A DNA stretch of 64,000 nt from Gammaproteobacteria bacterium (GTDB taxonomy: Bacteria; Pseudomonadota; Gammaproteobacteria; Enterobacterales; Alteromonadaceae): positions 62,001-126,000 of the forward strand of contig JAFLDV010000003.1 in NCBI GenBank assembly GCA_017302255.1, given 5' to 3'. Positions within the stretch are counted from its first letter, which is position 1, and each line of letters opens with the position of its first letter. The position numbers were made by a program, and so were the translations under genes. Of this stretch, positions 17,153 through 26,160 are shown in pieces. The notes under the pieces are model-generated. The model worked only from the letters and a program-made list of their open reading frames with translations. It searched no databases and was not told the DNA's origin.

Positions 17153-17962
17153 ATGGCAAAAATCATAGTTGTGACTTCAGGCAAAGGCGGTGTCGGTAAG
17201 ACGACATCGAGCGCAGCCATTGGTACAGGTCTGGCGTTAAAAGGCCATAAAACCGTGATTATCGATTTTGATATCGGCTTGCGGAATCTTGACTTAATTA
17301 TGGGCTGCGAACGTCGGGTTGTTTATGACTTCGTTAACGTTATCAATAACGAAGCGAATCTAAAACAAGCGATGATCCGCGATAAACGGTTAGATAATCT
17401 GTTTATCCTGCCTGCCTCGCAAACTCGCGACAAAGATGCTTTATACAAAGACGGCGTTGAACGCGTGCTCAACGAACTGTCTGCTGACTTCGATTTTATT
17501 ATCTGTGATTCACCAGCAGGTATTGAATCTGGCGCTATGATGGCATTGTATTTTGCCGATGAAGCCGTGGTAGTGACTAACCCAGAAGTTTCGTCAGTAC
17601 GTGACTCGGACCGGATCCTTGGTATGTTGTCGAGCAAATCACGCCGCGCTGAACAAGGCTTACCAGGCATCAAAGAACATTTATTATTGACTCGTTACAA
17701 CCCAGAGCGCGTGATCAAAGGCGAAATGCTGAGCGTTGACGACGTCAATGAAATTTTATCGATCAAATTGTTAGGTGTGATCCCAGAATCACAAGCTGTA
17801 CTCAATGCATCAAACTCAGGCCAACCAGTAATTCTGGACACTGAAAGTGACGCGGGTCAGGCTTATATGGATACCGTTTCACGTTTGCTCGGTGAAGATG
17901 TGCCGTTCCGTTTTCTCAATGTTGAGAAAAAAGGCTTATTTAAACGGATTTTTGGAGGCTAA
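17153..17962 (+). CDS. minD: Septum site-determining ATPase MinD
   Basis: A 269-residue deviant-Walker ATPase. MAKIIVVTSGKGGVGKTT contains the signature lysine, IIDFDIGLRNLDLIMGCERR and the Asp of DFIICDSPAGIE follow, and the C-terminus ends in the membrane-targeting amphipathic helix KKGLFKRIFGG. ATP-bound MinD dimers sit on the membrane, recruit MinC and are released by MinE. I chose the ATG at 17153, with AAGGA nine bases ahead, over a TTG three codons earlier. MinE starts 4 bases after its stop. Confidence 0.97.
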   Translation: MAKIIVVTSGKGGVGKTTSSAAIGTGLALKGHKTVIIDFDIGLRNLDLIMGCERRVVYDFVNVINNEANLKQAMIRDKRLDNLFILPASQTRDKDALYKDGVERVLNELSADFDFIICDSPAGIESGAMMALYFADEAVVVTNPEVSSVRDSDRILGMLSSKSRRAEQGLPGIKEHLLLTRYNPERVIKGEMLSVDDVNEILSIKLLGVIPESQAVLNASNSGQPVILDTESDAGQAYMDTVSRLLGEDVPFRFLNVEKKGLFKRIFGG

Positions 17963-17965
17963 TAC

Positions 17966-18229
17966 ATGTCGTTACTCGACTATTTCCGCTCATCCAAGAA
18001 AAACACCGCTTCTCAGGCGAAAGAACGCCTGCAAATTATCGTGGCGCACGAACGTCGTCGCCGCACCAGCCCAGACTATCTGCCGCAGCTGGAACGCGAT
18101 ATTTTAGAAGTGATCCGTAAGTACGTTGATATCGCTGACGACCAAGTGTCGGTGACTCTTGAGAAAAGCTCTGATGAGTTATCAGTGCTGGAATTAAACG
18201 TCACTTTCCCGGAAGACAAACGCGGTTAA
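17966..18229 (+). CDS. minE: Cell division topological specificity factor MinE
   Basis: An 87-residue MinE. The N-terminal membrane-binding and anti-MinCD segment is [31 protein letters not shown], and the C-terminal dimerisation domain follows ([18 protein letters not shown]). It drives the pole-to-pole MinCD oscillation. It is the last gene of the operon and a terminator follows 16 bases after the stop. Confidence 0.95.
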   Translation: MSLLDYFRSSKKNTASQAKERLQIIVAHERRRRTSPDYLPQLERDILEVIRKYVDIADDQVSVTLEKSSDELSVLELNVTFPEDKRG

Positions 18230-18244
18230 TCACCACGCACTTAC

Positions 18245-18282
18245 GAAAAAGCCGAAACGTGTCATGCGCTTCGGCTTTTTTA
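18245..18282 (+). terminator. Rho-independent terminator after minE
   Basis: AAAAGCCGAA (18247-18256) pairs with TTCGGCTTTT (18270-18279) around a loop of about 13 bases and is followed by further Ts. It lies between the convergent minE and rnd genes and can serve both. Confidence 0.85.
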
Positions 18283-18317
18283 TTGGAGCAATTACACTTT
18301 GGCTGGCGTGCTAACTA

Positions 18318-19478
18318 CTACACTGCCGTCTGCTGGACCAAACTAGCCACATGGGCCGGAACTGGCAAATGTGGAACTAACACAGCCCGGCGCCAGCCCG
18401 TCAGAAACTCCGGTATTGGCAGTAATTGCCGTTCATCATCACTAATCCGCCAGCACCAATTCAGATATTCGTTTAGTTGGCGTTTCACCGATAAAATGCT
18501 CGCCGGGATCCCTGCAGCTTGTGCGGCAGAACCTATGGCATCGGTCAGCTGCTGCTGCACAACTTTATACCCAGGAAAGGTATCTAAATGATAAAAGGTT
18601 TGCGGGCACGCCAATGGAGCCAGCTCGCGACAGGCTTTAATCATCCCTAACCAGAATTGGCCGTGACGACGAATGTCGCGATGGTGCATACCTTCGATCT
18701 GGCTAAGAGCCTCTAGAGAAGCAGGTTTACGCCGAGCCATCTCATACATCAAAGCATCTTTGAGGACTAACGATAAAGCCATGTCCTTTTCGATGGCAAA
18801 TCGCTGACGCCAAGCCATTAAATCACGCAAAATTGCCAATTCGCGCCCTTGAAATTGCCAACTATTCTTCAACTCTAAGTAGCGATATTGCACAGGTAAA
18901 TGCTTGTGACGGCGCGATATCAGTTGTTGCCCTTCCGCCAGCAATAACTCCAGGCTGTTTTTTTCGGTTAAATGCGCAGTTAATTGCGCTAACAGTGGCA
19001 GTAAATAACGCACATCATTCGCCGCATAAGCGAGCTGAGTTTCGGCAAGTGGTCGCGCTAACCAATCTGTTCGCGATTCACTTTTATCCAATTGCTGGCC
19101 GGTCATTTGTTCGACCAGCTTGGCATAACCAAGACTCCCACCCCAGCCAATCAACTCTGCAGCCAATTGGGTGTCAAACAGTGGATTCAATTCTGTGAGG
19201 CCAACTGAGGCCAATGCTTCCAAATCTTCAGTGCATGAATGCAGTAATTTCATCACCGCAGAGTTGGCGAATAAAGCCTGGAGCGGCTGCCAATCTGTAA
19301 TTGTTAATGGGTCAACCAATACGACTTGCAGACCATCAAACAGCTGGATCAATCCGAGTTTCGGTAACAGTGAAGAGACTCGAACAAATTCTGTATCCAC
19401 CGCCAGTGCAGGTTGTTGACTCGCTTGTTGGCAAAACGCCGCCAGTGCCGCGTTTTCAGTGATCATCTGATAAGACAT
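18318..19478 (-). CDS. rnd: Ribonuclease D
   Basis: A 386-residue 3'-5' exoribonuclease that matures tRNA and other small RNA 3' ends. The DEDD exonuclease domain shows ALAVDTEFVRVSSLLPKLGLIQLFDG (first Asp/Glu pair), a LLHSCTEDLEAL motif, a FDTQLAAELIGWGGSLGYAKLV stretch and the Tyr-containing YAANDVRYLLPL motif. Two HRDC-like domains follow from about residue 205 (LMAWRQRFAIEKDMALSLVLKD). I start at the ATG at 19478, which has GGAG eight bases upstream; a second ATG four codons earlier has no binding site. It is divided from fadD upstream by a terminator. Confidence 0.93.
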   Translation of the reverse strand: MSYQMITENAALAAFCQQASQQPALAVDTEFVRVSSLLPKLGLIQLFDGLQVVLVDPLTITDWQPLQALFANSAVMKLLHSCTEDLEALASVGLTELNPLFDTQLAAELIGWGGSLGYAKLVEQMTGQQLDKSESRTDWLARPLAETQLAYAANDVRYLLPLLAQLTAHLTEKNSLELLLAEGQQLISRRHKHLPVQYRYLELKNSWQFQGRELAILRDLMAWRQRFAIEKDMALSLVLKDALMYEMARRKPASLEALSQIEGMHHRDIRRHGQFWLGMIKACRELAPLACPQTFYHLDTFPGYKVVQQQLTDAIGSAAQAAGIPASILSVKRQLNEYLNWCWRISDDERQLLPIPEFLTGWRRAVLVPHLPVPAHVASLVQQTAV

Positions 19479-19510
19479 GTTGAACTCCATTGTCTAAATT
19501 CGCCCTAATA

Positions 19511-19536
19511 AAAAACCGGCGTAAAGCCGGTTTTTC
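19511..19536 (-). terminator. Rho-independent terminator between fadD and rnd
   Basis: AAAAACCGGC (19511-19520) pairs with GCCGGTTTTT (19526-19535) around a GTAAA loop. On the minus strand it follows the fadD stop by about 25 bases and precedes the rnd start. Confidence 0.85.
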
Positions 19537-19560
19537 AAAAAAGCTCAGGATCTTTGCAGA

Positions 19561-21219
19561 TCACTGCCCTTTTAACTCTCGGCGCAAAATTTTGCCAACG
19601 TTTGTTTTTGGCAATTCTGAGCGGAATTCTACCAGCTTCGGTACCTTATAGCCCGTTAATCGCTCTTTACAGTGCGCAATCAACTCGTGATCGGTCAAGG
19701 TTTGGTCTTTTTTCACTACGAAAATCTTCACGGCTTCACCGGTGGCTTCGTTTGGAATACCGACCGCAGCGACTTCAAGCACTTTATCGTGCATTGCCAC
19801 AACTTCTTCGATCTCGTTTGGATAGACGTTGAAGCCCGAAACTAAGATCATGTCTTTCTTCCGATCGACAATATAGAAGAAGCCATTCTCGTCCATCCGC
19901 GCAACATCACCAGTGTAAAGCCAGCCATCTTTCAGGACTTTGTCAGTTTCTTCTTGGCGATTTAAATAACCAAGCATAACCTGAGGGCCTTGCACCAACA
20001 TTTCACCAGATTCACCAGCGGCGACATCTACACCATTGTCATCAACTAACCGGATCAAAGTCGAAGGCGCGGGTAAACCGATTGAACCGTTAAAGCCTTC
20101 TAAATCATATGGACTTACCGTCACCAATGGCGCGCATTCGGTTAAGCCATAACCTTCAACTAAGCGGGTATGCGTTACTTTCTGCCAACGTTCAGCAACT
20201 GGTTTCTGCACGGCCATACCGCCACCTAATGACAGCTTTAATCGGCTAAAGTCGAGATCCGCAAAACCTGGGCAGTTTAATAAACCATTAAACAGTGTAT
20301 TTACACCGGTAATTGCAGTGAACGGATACTTCCCTAGCTCTTTCACAAACGCGGGCATATCGCGCGGGTTGGTAATCAGCAAGTTAGTGCCGCCATACTT
20401 CATAAAAGTCAGGCAGTTCGCGGTTAAGGCGAAAATATGATAAAGCGGCAGTGCGGTAACGATAAACTCTTTACCTGGGCTTAGAATTGGCCCAATGCAA
20501 CCAGCGACTTGTTCTAAATTCGCCACCATATTGCGATGAGTTAACATTGCGCCTTTAGACACGCCTGTAGTACCACCGGTGTACTGCAGGAATGCTAAAT
20601 CACTGCCAACTACTTCAGGCTTCTGATAACTAAGGTTAGCCCCTTGTGATAGCACGTCTTTAAAGTTGATAGCCGTCGGCAACGCGTAGGCTGGAATCAT
20701 CTTCTTCACGTTTTTAACGACGAAATTGACGATATTGCCTTTAAGGAAACCCAACATATCGCCCATTTTAGTCAAAATGATGTGCGACAGAGCAACGTTA
20801 GGCAACACATCCGTAAGGGTATGTGCAAAGTTTTCAACGATGACAATAGCCTTGGCTTTTGAGTCGTTTAACTGATGCTGTAATTCGCGTGGGGTATATA
20901 ACGGATTAACATTCACAACCACACAGCCTGCACGCAACACACCCAGCAACGCGACTGGATATTGCAGTAAGTTTGGCATCATGATGGCAACAGCATCACC
21001 TTTTTTCAGACCTAAGCCTTGTTGCAAATAAGCCGCAAAGGCATTACTTAAGGTATCCAGCTCTGAATAAGTAATTGATTTGCCCATGTTGATATAGGCA
21101 GTTCTGTCACTATAAGTTTGAATTGATTGTTCGAAGATATCTAATAATGAACTGTAGTGATCGGCATCAATCTCTGCCGGCACGCCGGTCGGGTAACGCT
21201 TTAACCAGACTTTATCCAC
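19561..21219 (-). CDS. fadD: Long-chain-fatty-acid--CoA ligase FadD
   Basis: A 552-residue acyl-CoA synthetase that activates fatty acids with ATP and CoA. Adenylate-forming motifs are clear: [19 protein letters not shown] (P-loop), [40 protein letters not shown] and the final [13 protein letters not shown] with the catalytic lysine. I place the start at the GTG at 21219, giving [17 protein letters not shown], which aligns with the E. coli N-terminus (KKVWLNRYP) and has a strong GAGGAGAGGAC binding site. The frame is open to an ATG at 21294, which would add 25 residues and has no clear binding site. A perfect inverted repeat lies about 125 bases upstream. Confidence 0.93.
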   Translation of the reverse strand: MDKVWLKRYPTGVPAEIDADHYSSLLDIFEQSIQTYSDRTAYINMGKSITYSELDTLSNAFAAYLQQGLGLKKGDAVAIMMPNLLQYPVALLGVLRAGCVVVNVNPLYTPRELQHQLNDSKAKAIVIVENFAHTLTDVLPNVALSHIILTKMGDMLGFLKGNIVNFVVKNVKKMIPAYALPTAINFKDVLSQGANLSYQKPEVVGSDLAFLQYTGGTTGVSKGAMLTHRNMVANLEQVAGCIGPILSPGKEFIVTALPLYHIFALTANCLTFMKYGGTNLLITNPRDMPAFVKELGKYPFTAITGVNTLFNGLLNCPGFADLDFSRLKLSLGGGMAVQKPVAERWQKVTHTRLVEGYGLTECAPLVTVSPYDLEGFNGSIGLPAPSTLIRLVDDNGVDVAAGESGEMLVQGPQVMLGYLNRQEETDKVLKDGWLYTGDVARMDENGFFYIVDRKKDMILVSGFNVYPNEIEEVVAMHDKVLEVAAVGIPNEATGEAVKIFVVKKDQTLTDHELIAHCKERLTGYKVPKLVEFRSELPKTNVGKILRRELKGQ

Positions 21220-21345
21220 CGTCCTCTCCTCGTCGTAAGCTCTTTTATTTTTATAGGTAGGTTCACCAGTATTTGCAAATAATCGGTAAGACATTTACGT
21301 ATTAACTAGCGGTTCTGAGTTTTTACTCTAATCCTCAATCATCCC

Positions 21346-21370
21346 ACAATTGTGCGTTAAGCACAATTGT
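21346..21370. promoter_or_regulatory. Perfect 10-bp inverted repeat upstream of fadD, candidate operator
   Basis: ACAATTGTGC (21346-21355) and GCACAATTGT (21361-21370) are exact inverted copies around a 5-base GTTAA spacer. It has no T-run after it in either direction, so it does not look like a terminator. Its place between the hydrolase stop and the fadD start suggests a repressor site for fadD. It does not resemble the E. coli FadR consensus. Confidence 0.45.
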
Positions 21371-21496
21371 CATAAATCAGGCGGTGTTTTTGCCGAAATT
21401 AGGATTTGCTGCGCTATAGCTTAACCTAGCAGTTGAAGACTGTTTTGTCAGGTGTTTTTCGAGGGATTACCGAGTTCTGGGCTTAAATATCGACTT

Positions 21497-22441
21497 CTAT
21501 TCGGCTTGCTGGAAGAACTGAGAAATCGCTACAGCAACAGCACTGGCATTGGTCATATGCAGGTGATGCCCTCCGGCTAAATGCTGCAGCTGCAATTGCG
21601 GATAACTGGACTGGTAAAGCGCTAAATTCTGTTGCATTAACTCTATTCCGTCCTCGGCCATTATTGCCATCACTGGACATTGCAATTGACCGATCAACGC
21701 TGTTGCTTGAGCTATAGTGAGCCGTTGAGCTGATAGTTCACGAAGGCGCAAATCAGCGCTCCAAGTAATACTGGCCGAGCTGCCGTTTAATAAACAACTG
21801 CCACGTTGCGTCAATAACAGGGCTTCTTGCAAAGTGAAATCACTTTGGTTTTGCCGCGCAGCCGCAGCTTGCTGCACAGTCTCATACTTAGGTTTATGCT
21901 TCTGCAGACGACCTTGTCGAGATTGCAGCGCCTTGCGAAGCTGAATGGAGGTGTCTTCAGGTGCCGTCGTAACAAATCCTAGACTGTCGACTAACACCAA
22001 TCGTGCGACTAGTTCTGGCATAGCTGCAGCTAAAGCAGTCGCAACCATTCCCCCCATTGAATGCCCGATAATGTGCAATTTTGACCAAGACTGCTGTTGA
22101 ATCAGCTCCACAAGATCTGCGACATAATCAAATAAATAATAGTGTGCATCAGCGCTACGATGGCTAGACAATCCATGACCAGCAAAATCCACAGCTAACA
22201 GGCTTTGTGTCGACATTGCAGCTGCCAAAGGTAAAAAACTGTTGGCGTTATCTAGCCAACCATGCAGACACAACACGGGAGTTGGATCCGACGGACCTGA
22301 GCGCCAGCCAGAAAGATTGATATTCGATAATTGGAAACTAACAGGAGATGCCGAAGCCTGCTGGATTAAAGAGCCAGAAGGATCGGCTTGCATAATTCGC
22401 TGCCAAGCCTCCAACTGCAACTGCGTCACTGACAAAGTCAT
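21497..22441 (-). CDS. Alpha/beta hydrolase
   Basis: A 314-residue alpha/beta hydrolase. It has VLCLHGWLDNANSFLPLAA with the oxyanion HG, the nucleophile elbow IIGHSMGGMVATALAAAMP (Ser near residue 120), and near the C-terminus AEDG and GGHHLHMTN, which supply the likely Asp and His. It resembles MhpC-like or epoxide-hydrolase-type enzymes; the substrate is unknown. Its start overlaps the upstream methyltransferase stop by one base (TAATG), so the two are translationally coupled. Confidence 0.85.
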   Translation of the reverse strand: MTLSVTQLQLEAWQRIMQADPSGSLIQQASASPVSFQLSNINLSGWRSGPSDPTPVLCLHGWLDNANSFLPLAAAMSTQSLLAVDFAGHGLSSHRSADAHYYLFDYVADLVELIQQQSWSKLHIIGHSMGGMVATALAAAMPELVARLVLVDSLGFVTTAPEDTSIQLRKALQSRQGRLQKHKPKYETVQQAAAARQNQSDFTLQEALLLTQRGSCLLNGSSASITWSADLRLRELSAQRLTIAQATALIGQLQCPVMAIMAEDGIELMQQNLALYQSSYPQLQLQHLAGGHHLHMTNASAVAVAISQFFQQAE

Positions 22442-23292
22442 TATGGCGTTTGTGGTTTACGAAAACGCAAAGTCATGCGATCGCTTTCACCGATATCCAG
22501 ATATTTCTGCCGATCAACATTGCCCATGGCTAAGGTTGGCGGTAAGGCGTAAACACCTTTTGGATAATCTTTGGTGTCTTTGGCATTCGCATTAATCTCC
22601 GAACTTTCTTCAAGCACAAAACCTGCTTGTCGAGCGACAGAAATTACATAATATTCATCAAGATAACCTTCGCCAGCCCGACTCGATATTTCAGAGAGCC
22701 GACTGGAACGGTGTTCAACTAGGCCCAGAGTACCGCCAGGTTTTAGCACGTCATAAAACGAACGGAAAACATCGAGCAGATACCCTTGTTCATTCCAAAT
22801 ATGCGAATTTCGAAAACTCAGTACCATATCGTATTGATTCACGCTGCCTAGGCCCATTTGACCTGGAGGGTCGTATTCAAGCACGGCAACAGTGCCAAAA
22901 TGTTCAGGATGTTTCGCAATGTCCTGATCTAGTTTTGCCGCTAGCCGCGCCCAAAACAGTTTCTTTTCGTCTTCGATCGTACCGTCATTTTTGCGAAAGT
23001 TAGCAATAGTCAACTGACCTTGCGCTTTGAGATACGGCGCTAAAATTTCGGTATACCAGCCGCGAGCTGGCCAGATCTCAAGTACTGACATGGTCGGCTT
23101 TAAACCAAAGAAGTTTAAAGTTTCACCCGGATGTCGATACTGATCTCTCGCTTTATTTTCAAGACTGCGCACCGGGCTATCAATCCAAGTCTGTAATTCA
23201 CTTGGCGTTGCCGCAGATACGCTCGACGTCAAACCACAAACCAGCAACAGGCAACTTACGCTACTGCTGAACTTCGCTGGAACTTTGAACAT
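22441..23292 (-). CDS. Exported class I SAM-methyltransferase-like protein
   Basis: A 283-residue protein with a signal peptide (SSSVSCLLLVCGLTSSVSA, cleaved near residue 28) followed by a methyltransferase-like fold: SVLEIWPARGWYTEILAPYL in place of the usual GxGxG motif I, YDMVLSFRNSHIWNEQGYL, and LKPGGTLGLVEHR. This family of predicted secreted methyltransferases (COG4798 type) is widespread but not characterised; SAM is not known to be available in the periplasm, so it may bind another ligand. I chose the ATG at 23292 (AAGG eight bases ahead) over a GTG nine codons earlier. It overlaps the end of the slp gene by 32 bases. Confidence 0.8.
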   Translation of the reverse strand: MFKVPAKFSSSVSCLLLVCGLTSSVSAATPSELQTWIDSPVRSLENKARDQYRHPGETLNFFGLKPTMSVLEIWPARGWYTEILAPYLKAQGQLTIANFRKNDGTIEDEKKLFWARLAAKLDQDIAKHPEHFGTVAVLEYDPPGQMGLGSVNQYDMVLSFRNSHIWNEQGYLLDVFRSFYDVLKPGGTLGLVEHRSSRLSEISSRAGEGYLDEYYVISVARQAGFVLEESSEINANAKDTKDYPKGVYALPPTLAMGNVDRQKYLDIGESDRMTLRFRKPQTP

Positions 23293-23848
23293 TTGGTTGG
23301 CCTTGTGTTTGAGTTGCACCTGTTGGAACTGTTGTTCTTACACGCACTGGTCCCCAGTACGGGAAATATGGGTTACGCCACATTGGCCAGGTATCAACTT
23401 CAACTTGAGTGCGTTCTTGTTGTTTTGGCCATAGGTAAACGGTAGCTTGCGAAATAACGGGATACACATACTGAAACTTATCAACCATGCCCGATTCAGG
23501 CTGAGTAAGAGGGCCTAGCACAGTGATTTGTTTGCCTTGTTGGTAAACCATCGGATCTAGAAAACTTGGCACATAAGCGACAAAACGACCTGCCGTGGTA
23601 TCAGAAACCACAGGACGTCCGTTGGATTTTGCAGGAAAGTAGACGATTTCAAGTCGAGTTTCTTTGGCATTATTTTCGATCTTGGCGATCACGCCGCTCC
23701 AACGAGCAGTGCCTTGACTAATGCCAGCTTTGATTGCTGCTTCGTAACTGACTAATGAAGTCCCTTCGCTTACACGAACTGCATCAGGGTACGTTGCACA
23801 ACCGCCAAGCAGAACAGCAGTTAACGTCAACCAGGGTAATACTTTCAT
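23261..23848 (-). CDS. Slp family outer-membrane lipoprotein
   Basis: A 195-residue lipoprotein. Signal peptide MKVLPWLTLTAVLLGGC carries the lipobox LLGGC (Cys 17). The mature part shows the Slp pattern: ARWSGVIAKIENNAKETRLEIVYFP, SNGRPVVSDTTAGRFVAY and GKQITVLGPLTQPESGMVDKF. Slp proteins are starvation- or acid-induced outer-membrane lipoproteins of unknown mechanism. It is the first gene of an operon with the methyltransferase-like and hydrolase genes; such Slp plus methyltransferase plus hydrolase grouping suggests an envelope task, but I cannot name it. Confidence 0.85.
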   Translation of the reverse strand: MKVLPWLTLTAVLLGGCATYPDAVRVSEGTSLVSYEAAIKAGISQGTARWSGVIAKIENNAKETRLEIVYFPAKSNGRPVVSDTTAGRFVAYVPSFLDPMVYQQGKQITVLGPLTQPESGMVDKFQYVYPVISQATVYLWPKQQERTQVEVDTWPMWRNPYFPYWGPVRVRTTVPTGATQTQGQPNVQSSSEVQQ

Positions 23849-24042
23849 ACAACCTTATTCCTGTTTAAAAATACGGGGGTTATTCCAACTGAGCCGCATC
23901 AAATGATAATTCCATCACCTGAGTGCGATTAGATAACATTGATTAAGTTTAGTTCATTTTTGTTGCGAAATATTTCAACAGAAATATCACCATAAGCGAG
24001 ATGCAGATCAGTTGCAATCTGAGTTTCCCGAACAGTTGTTTT

Positions 24043-24060
24043 ATGTCATATATCTTTCAC
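24043..24060 (+). promoter_or_regulatory. PHO box (PhoB site) upstream of alkaline phosphatase
   Basis: The 18 bases read ATGTCATATATCTTTCAC and match the E. coli PHO-box consensus (two CTGTCA-type 7-mers 11 bp apart with an A/T-rich spacer) at 16 of 18 positions; the two mismatches are the first base and one base in the second repeat. It lies 103 bases before the phosphatase ATG, a normal activator distance. The comparison to the consensus is from memory of the published motif. Confidence 0.75.
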
Positions 24061-24162
24061 ATCATACAGTTAATCTCATCCGGAAAAATCGCGATATACC
24101 TTTGCACCGATTACTCCTACAATGCGCAAAAAGTCGTCTTTGCTAATTCGAGCTATTCCTAA

Positions 24163-25533
24163 ATGATAAAAATCCAAAGTTTAATTAAAAGCACTTTAGT
24201 GCTTAGCCTGTTTCCGGCAATGGCGCAAGCAGCGCCTAAAAATGTGATCTATATGATCGGTGATGGCATGGGGCCTGCCTATTTATCGGCTTATCGCTAC
24301 TACATGGACGATCCAAAGACAAAGAAAGTTGAATCGACCATTTACGATCAACTTTGGGTTGGTGTTGCCACAACCTACCCAGACGATGACACTATCGTCA
24401 CTGATTCTGCAGCAGGCGCTACGGCGTTATCGACTCGCAATAAAAGTTACAACGGCGCAATTTCGGTCGACCATGACCACAAGCCGTTAACCACCATGCT
24501 GGAAATTGCCAAAGCAAAAGGCATGAAAACAGGTATCGTTGCAACCTCTCAAATTAACCATGCGACCCCTGCTGCGTTTATGGCACATAACAAAACACGC
24601 AAGGCTTACAACGAAATTGCTGACGATTATGTGGATAACAAAGTCAACGGCCAGTTTGTTGCGGATGTGATGTTTGGTGGCGGGATCACTTACTTCGAAC
24701 GCAAAGATCGCAACTTATCAAATGAGTTCAAACAAGCAGGCTTCCAATACGCCAATACTTGGCAAGACTTTGCCAAAATTAGCAAAGCTCCAGCAATGGC
24801 AGTCTTGGCACCAGTGGGCTTCCCAAGTGCCTTGGATAACCCTGTTGCCGATCCGTTAGCAACGATGACCGACAAAGCGCTGAAATTATTGAGCAATAAT
24901 AAAAATGGCTTTGTGGTAATGATCGAAGGCAGTCAAATTGATTGGTGCGGTCATGCCAACGATATCGCTTGTGCGATGGCAGAAATGCATGACTTCGCTA
25001 AGGCTATCAAAGTCGCTAAAGATTATGTTGATGCCCACCCAGATACGATTTTAGTCATAACCGCAGACCATGAAACCGGTGGTTTATCGCTAGGTGCGGA
25101 CGGTATCTACGCTTGGGATCGTGACGTAATAAAGAAAGTGAAGCAAACCGCCCCACTCATCGCCAAATCCTTAGTCAACGCAGCGCCGGCAGATTTAGCG
25201 AAAGTTTGGGCTGCGCAAACAGGTTTGACCGCAACTGCGACAGAACTCACCTTGCTGACGCAGAAAATAACTTTAGTGAAACCTGAAATCGCTAAAGTCG
25301 ACTTCAATAAAGTCGAAGATCCAATGGAAGTGGAAGCGGGTTTGCTCGAGCCATTGGCTAACGAAATTAAGCAATTAATTGACCATTACTCAAAAACCGG
25401 CTGGACCAGTGGTGCGCACACCGCTATCGACGTCCCAGTGCTGGCTTGGGGTAAACAGCGTCAAGATTTTGCTGGTTTCCAAGACAATACCGATATCGCC
25501 ACCAAATTGGTGCAATACATCGAAAAACGCTAA
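24163..25533 (+). CDS. Alkaline phosphatase (PhoA superfamily), periplasmic
   Basis: A 456-residue secreted alkaline phosphatase that frees phosphate from phosphomonoesters. The signal peptide ends at AQAA (about residue 24). Metal and catalytic motifs appear in order: NVIYMIGDGMGPAY (zinc/magnesium Asp), VTDSAAGATAL with the nucleophilic Ser near residue 87, SQINHATPAAF, MIEGSQIDWCGHAND, ITADHETGGLSLG and SGAHTAIDVPVLAWG. It lacks obvious lipid or autotransporter parts. The upstream PHO box supports phosphate-starvation control by PhoB. It stands alone and is followed by a convergent operon. Confidence 0.93.
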   Translation: MIKIQSLIKSTLVLSLFPAMAQAAPKNVIYMIGDGMGPAYLSAYRYYMDDPKTKKVESTIYDQLWVGVATTYPDDDTIVTDSAAGATALSTRNKSYNGAISVDHDHKPLTTMLEIAKAKGMKTGIVATSQINHATPAAFMAHNKTRKAYNEIADDYVDNKVNGQFVADVMFGGGITYFERKDRNLSNEFKQAGFQYANTWQDFAKISKAPAMAVLAPVGFPSALDNPVADPLATMTDKALKLLSNNKNGFVVMIEGSQIDWCGHANDIACAMAEMHDFAKAIKVAKDYVDAHPDTILVITADHETGGLSLGADGIYAWDRDVIKKVKQTAPLIAKSLVNAAPADLAKVWAAQTGLTATATELTLLTQKITLVKPEIAKVDFNKVEDPMEVEAGLLEPLANEIKQLIDHYSKTGWTSGAHTAIDVPVLAWGKQRQDFAGFQDNTDIATKLVQYIEKR

Positions 25534-25563
25534 TTCTGAAAATATGTTGGCCAGCCAGTTTGC

Positions 25564-26160
25564 TTATTTAGTTTGCGAACTGGCAGCTGACAACAACTGT
25601 TTTCGCAGCTTCGGCTCAGAAGTAGCGCTCCCAAGCCAAATATCCAAAAATTCATCGGCAAAGCTAACTTCATTCACGCTGCCAAGATATTTTTGGTTTA
25701 GAAAAAATTGGACTTCGCCAGTGGCGAGACGTTGGCAAGCTAAAGTATCCCCAGTTTTCACGTCCTGCCAAATATCAGCGAGCAACACTGCCCATTGCTG
25801 ATGACGACTGTGCTTGTCACCATGCTGGTATTGCCATTGATCGAGAGTCGCATCGATAAATTCAGCTTTGCTAATATCGCGTTGGTAGGTCAAGGATAAC
25901 AGTACCGGCGCACTTTGTTGGTAATCGACAAATTGACCATCAACGCTTTGCAAGCGAGCGTCGTAGACATGCCAAAACAAATAATCAAACCGACCTCGAC
26001 CAACCTCCGGCAGTTCGCTAAATTGCATAGGAATAACCTCAGCAGATTTAGCCGCGGTTTCGGCAGGAGCCATAGCCTTTGTCGACACTGTAGTTTGATT
26101 ATCAGCAGCACTCAATGACATCGAAACCAAGCTGATAACTAATAAAGTAAGTTTATTCAT
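25564..26160 (-). CDS. Chalcone-isomerase-like exported protein
   Basis: A 198-residue protein with a signal peptide (MNKLTLLVISLVSMSLSAAD). The mature part follows the bacterial chalcone-isomerase-like pattern: GRGRFDYLFWHVYDARL, PVLLSLTYQRDISKAEFID, LDQWQY, WQDVKTGDTLACQRL, GEVQFFLNQKYLGSV and FLDIWLGSATSEPKLRKQLL. Such proteins are thought to bind fatty acids or related hydrophobic ligands and not to act in flavonoid synthesis. It overlaps the DUF2878 gene by 8 bases and is the third gene of that operon. Confidence 0.82.
   Translation of the reverse strand: MNKLTLLVISLVSMSLSAADNQTTVSTKAMAPAETAAKSAEVIPMQFSELPEVGRGRFDYLFWHVYDARLQSVDGQFVDYQQSAPVLLSLTYQRDISKAEFIDATLDQWQYQHGDKHSRHQQWAVLLADIWQDVKTGDTLACQRLATGEVQFFLNQKYLGSVNEVSFADEFLDIWLGSATSEPKLRKQLLSAASSQTK

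Noticed and set aside
21220-21294. N-terminal extension of FadD from the ATG at 21294
   Set aside because: The 25 extra residues have no counterpart in the E. coli enzyme, and the GTG at 21219 has a much better ribosome binding site.
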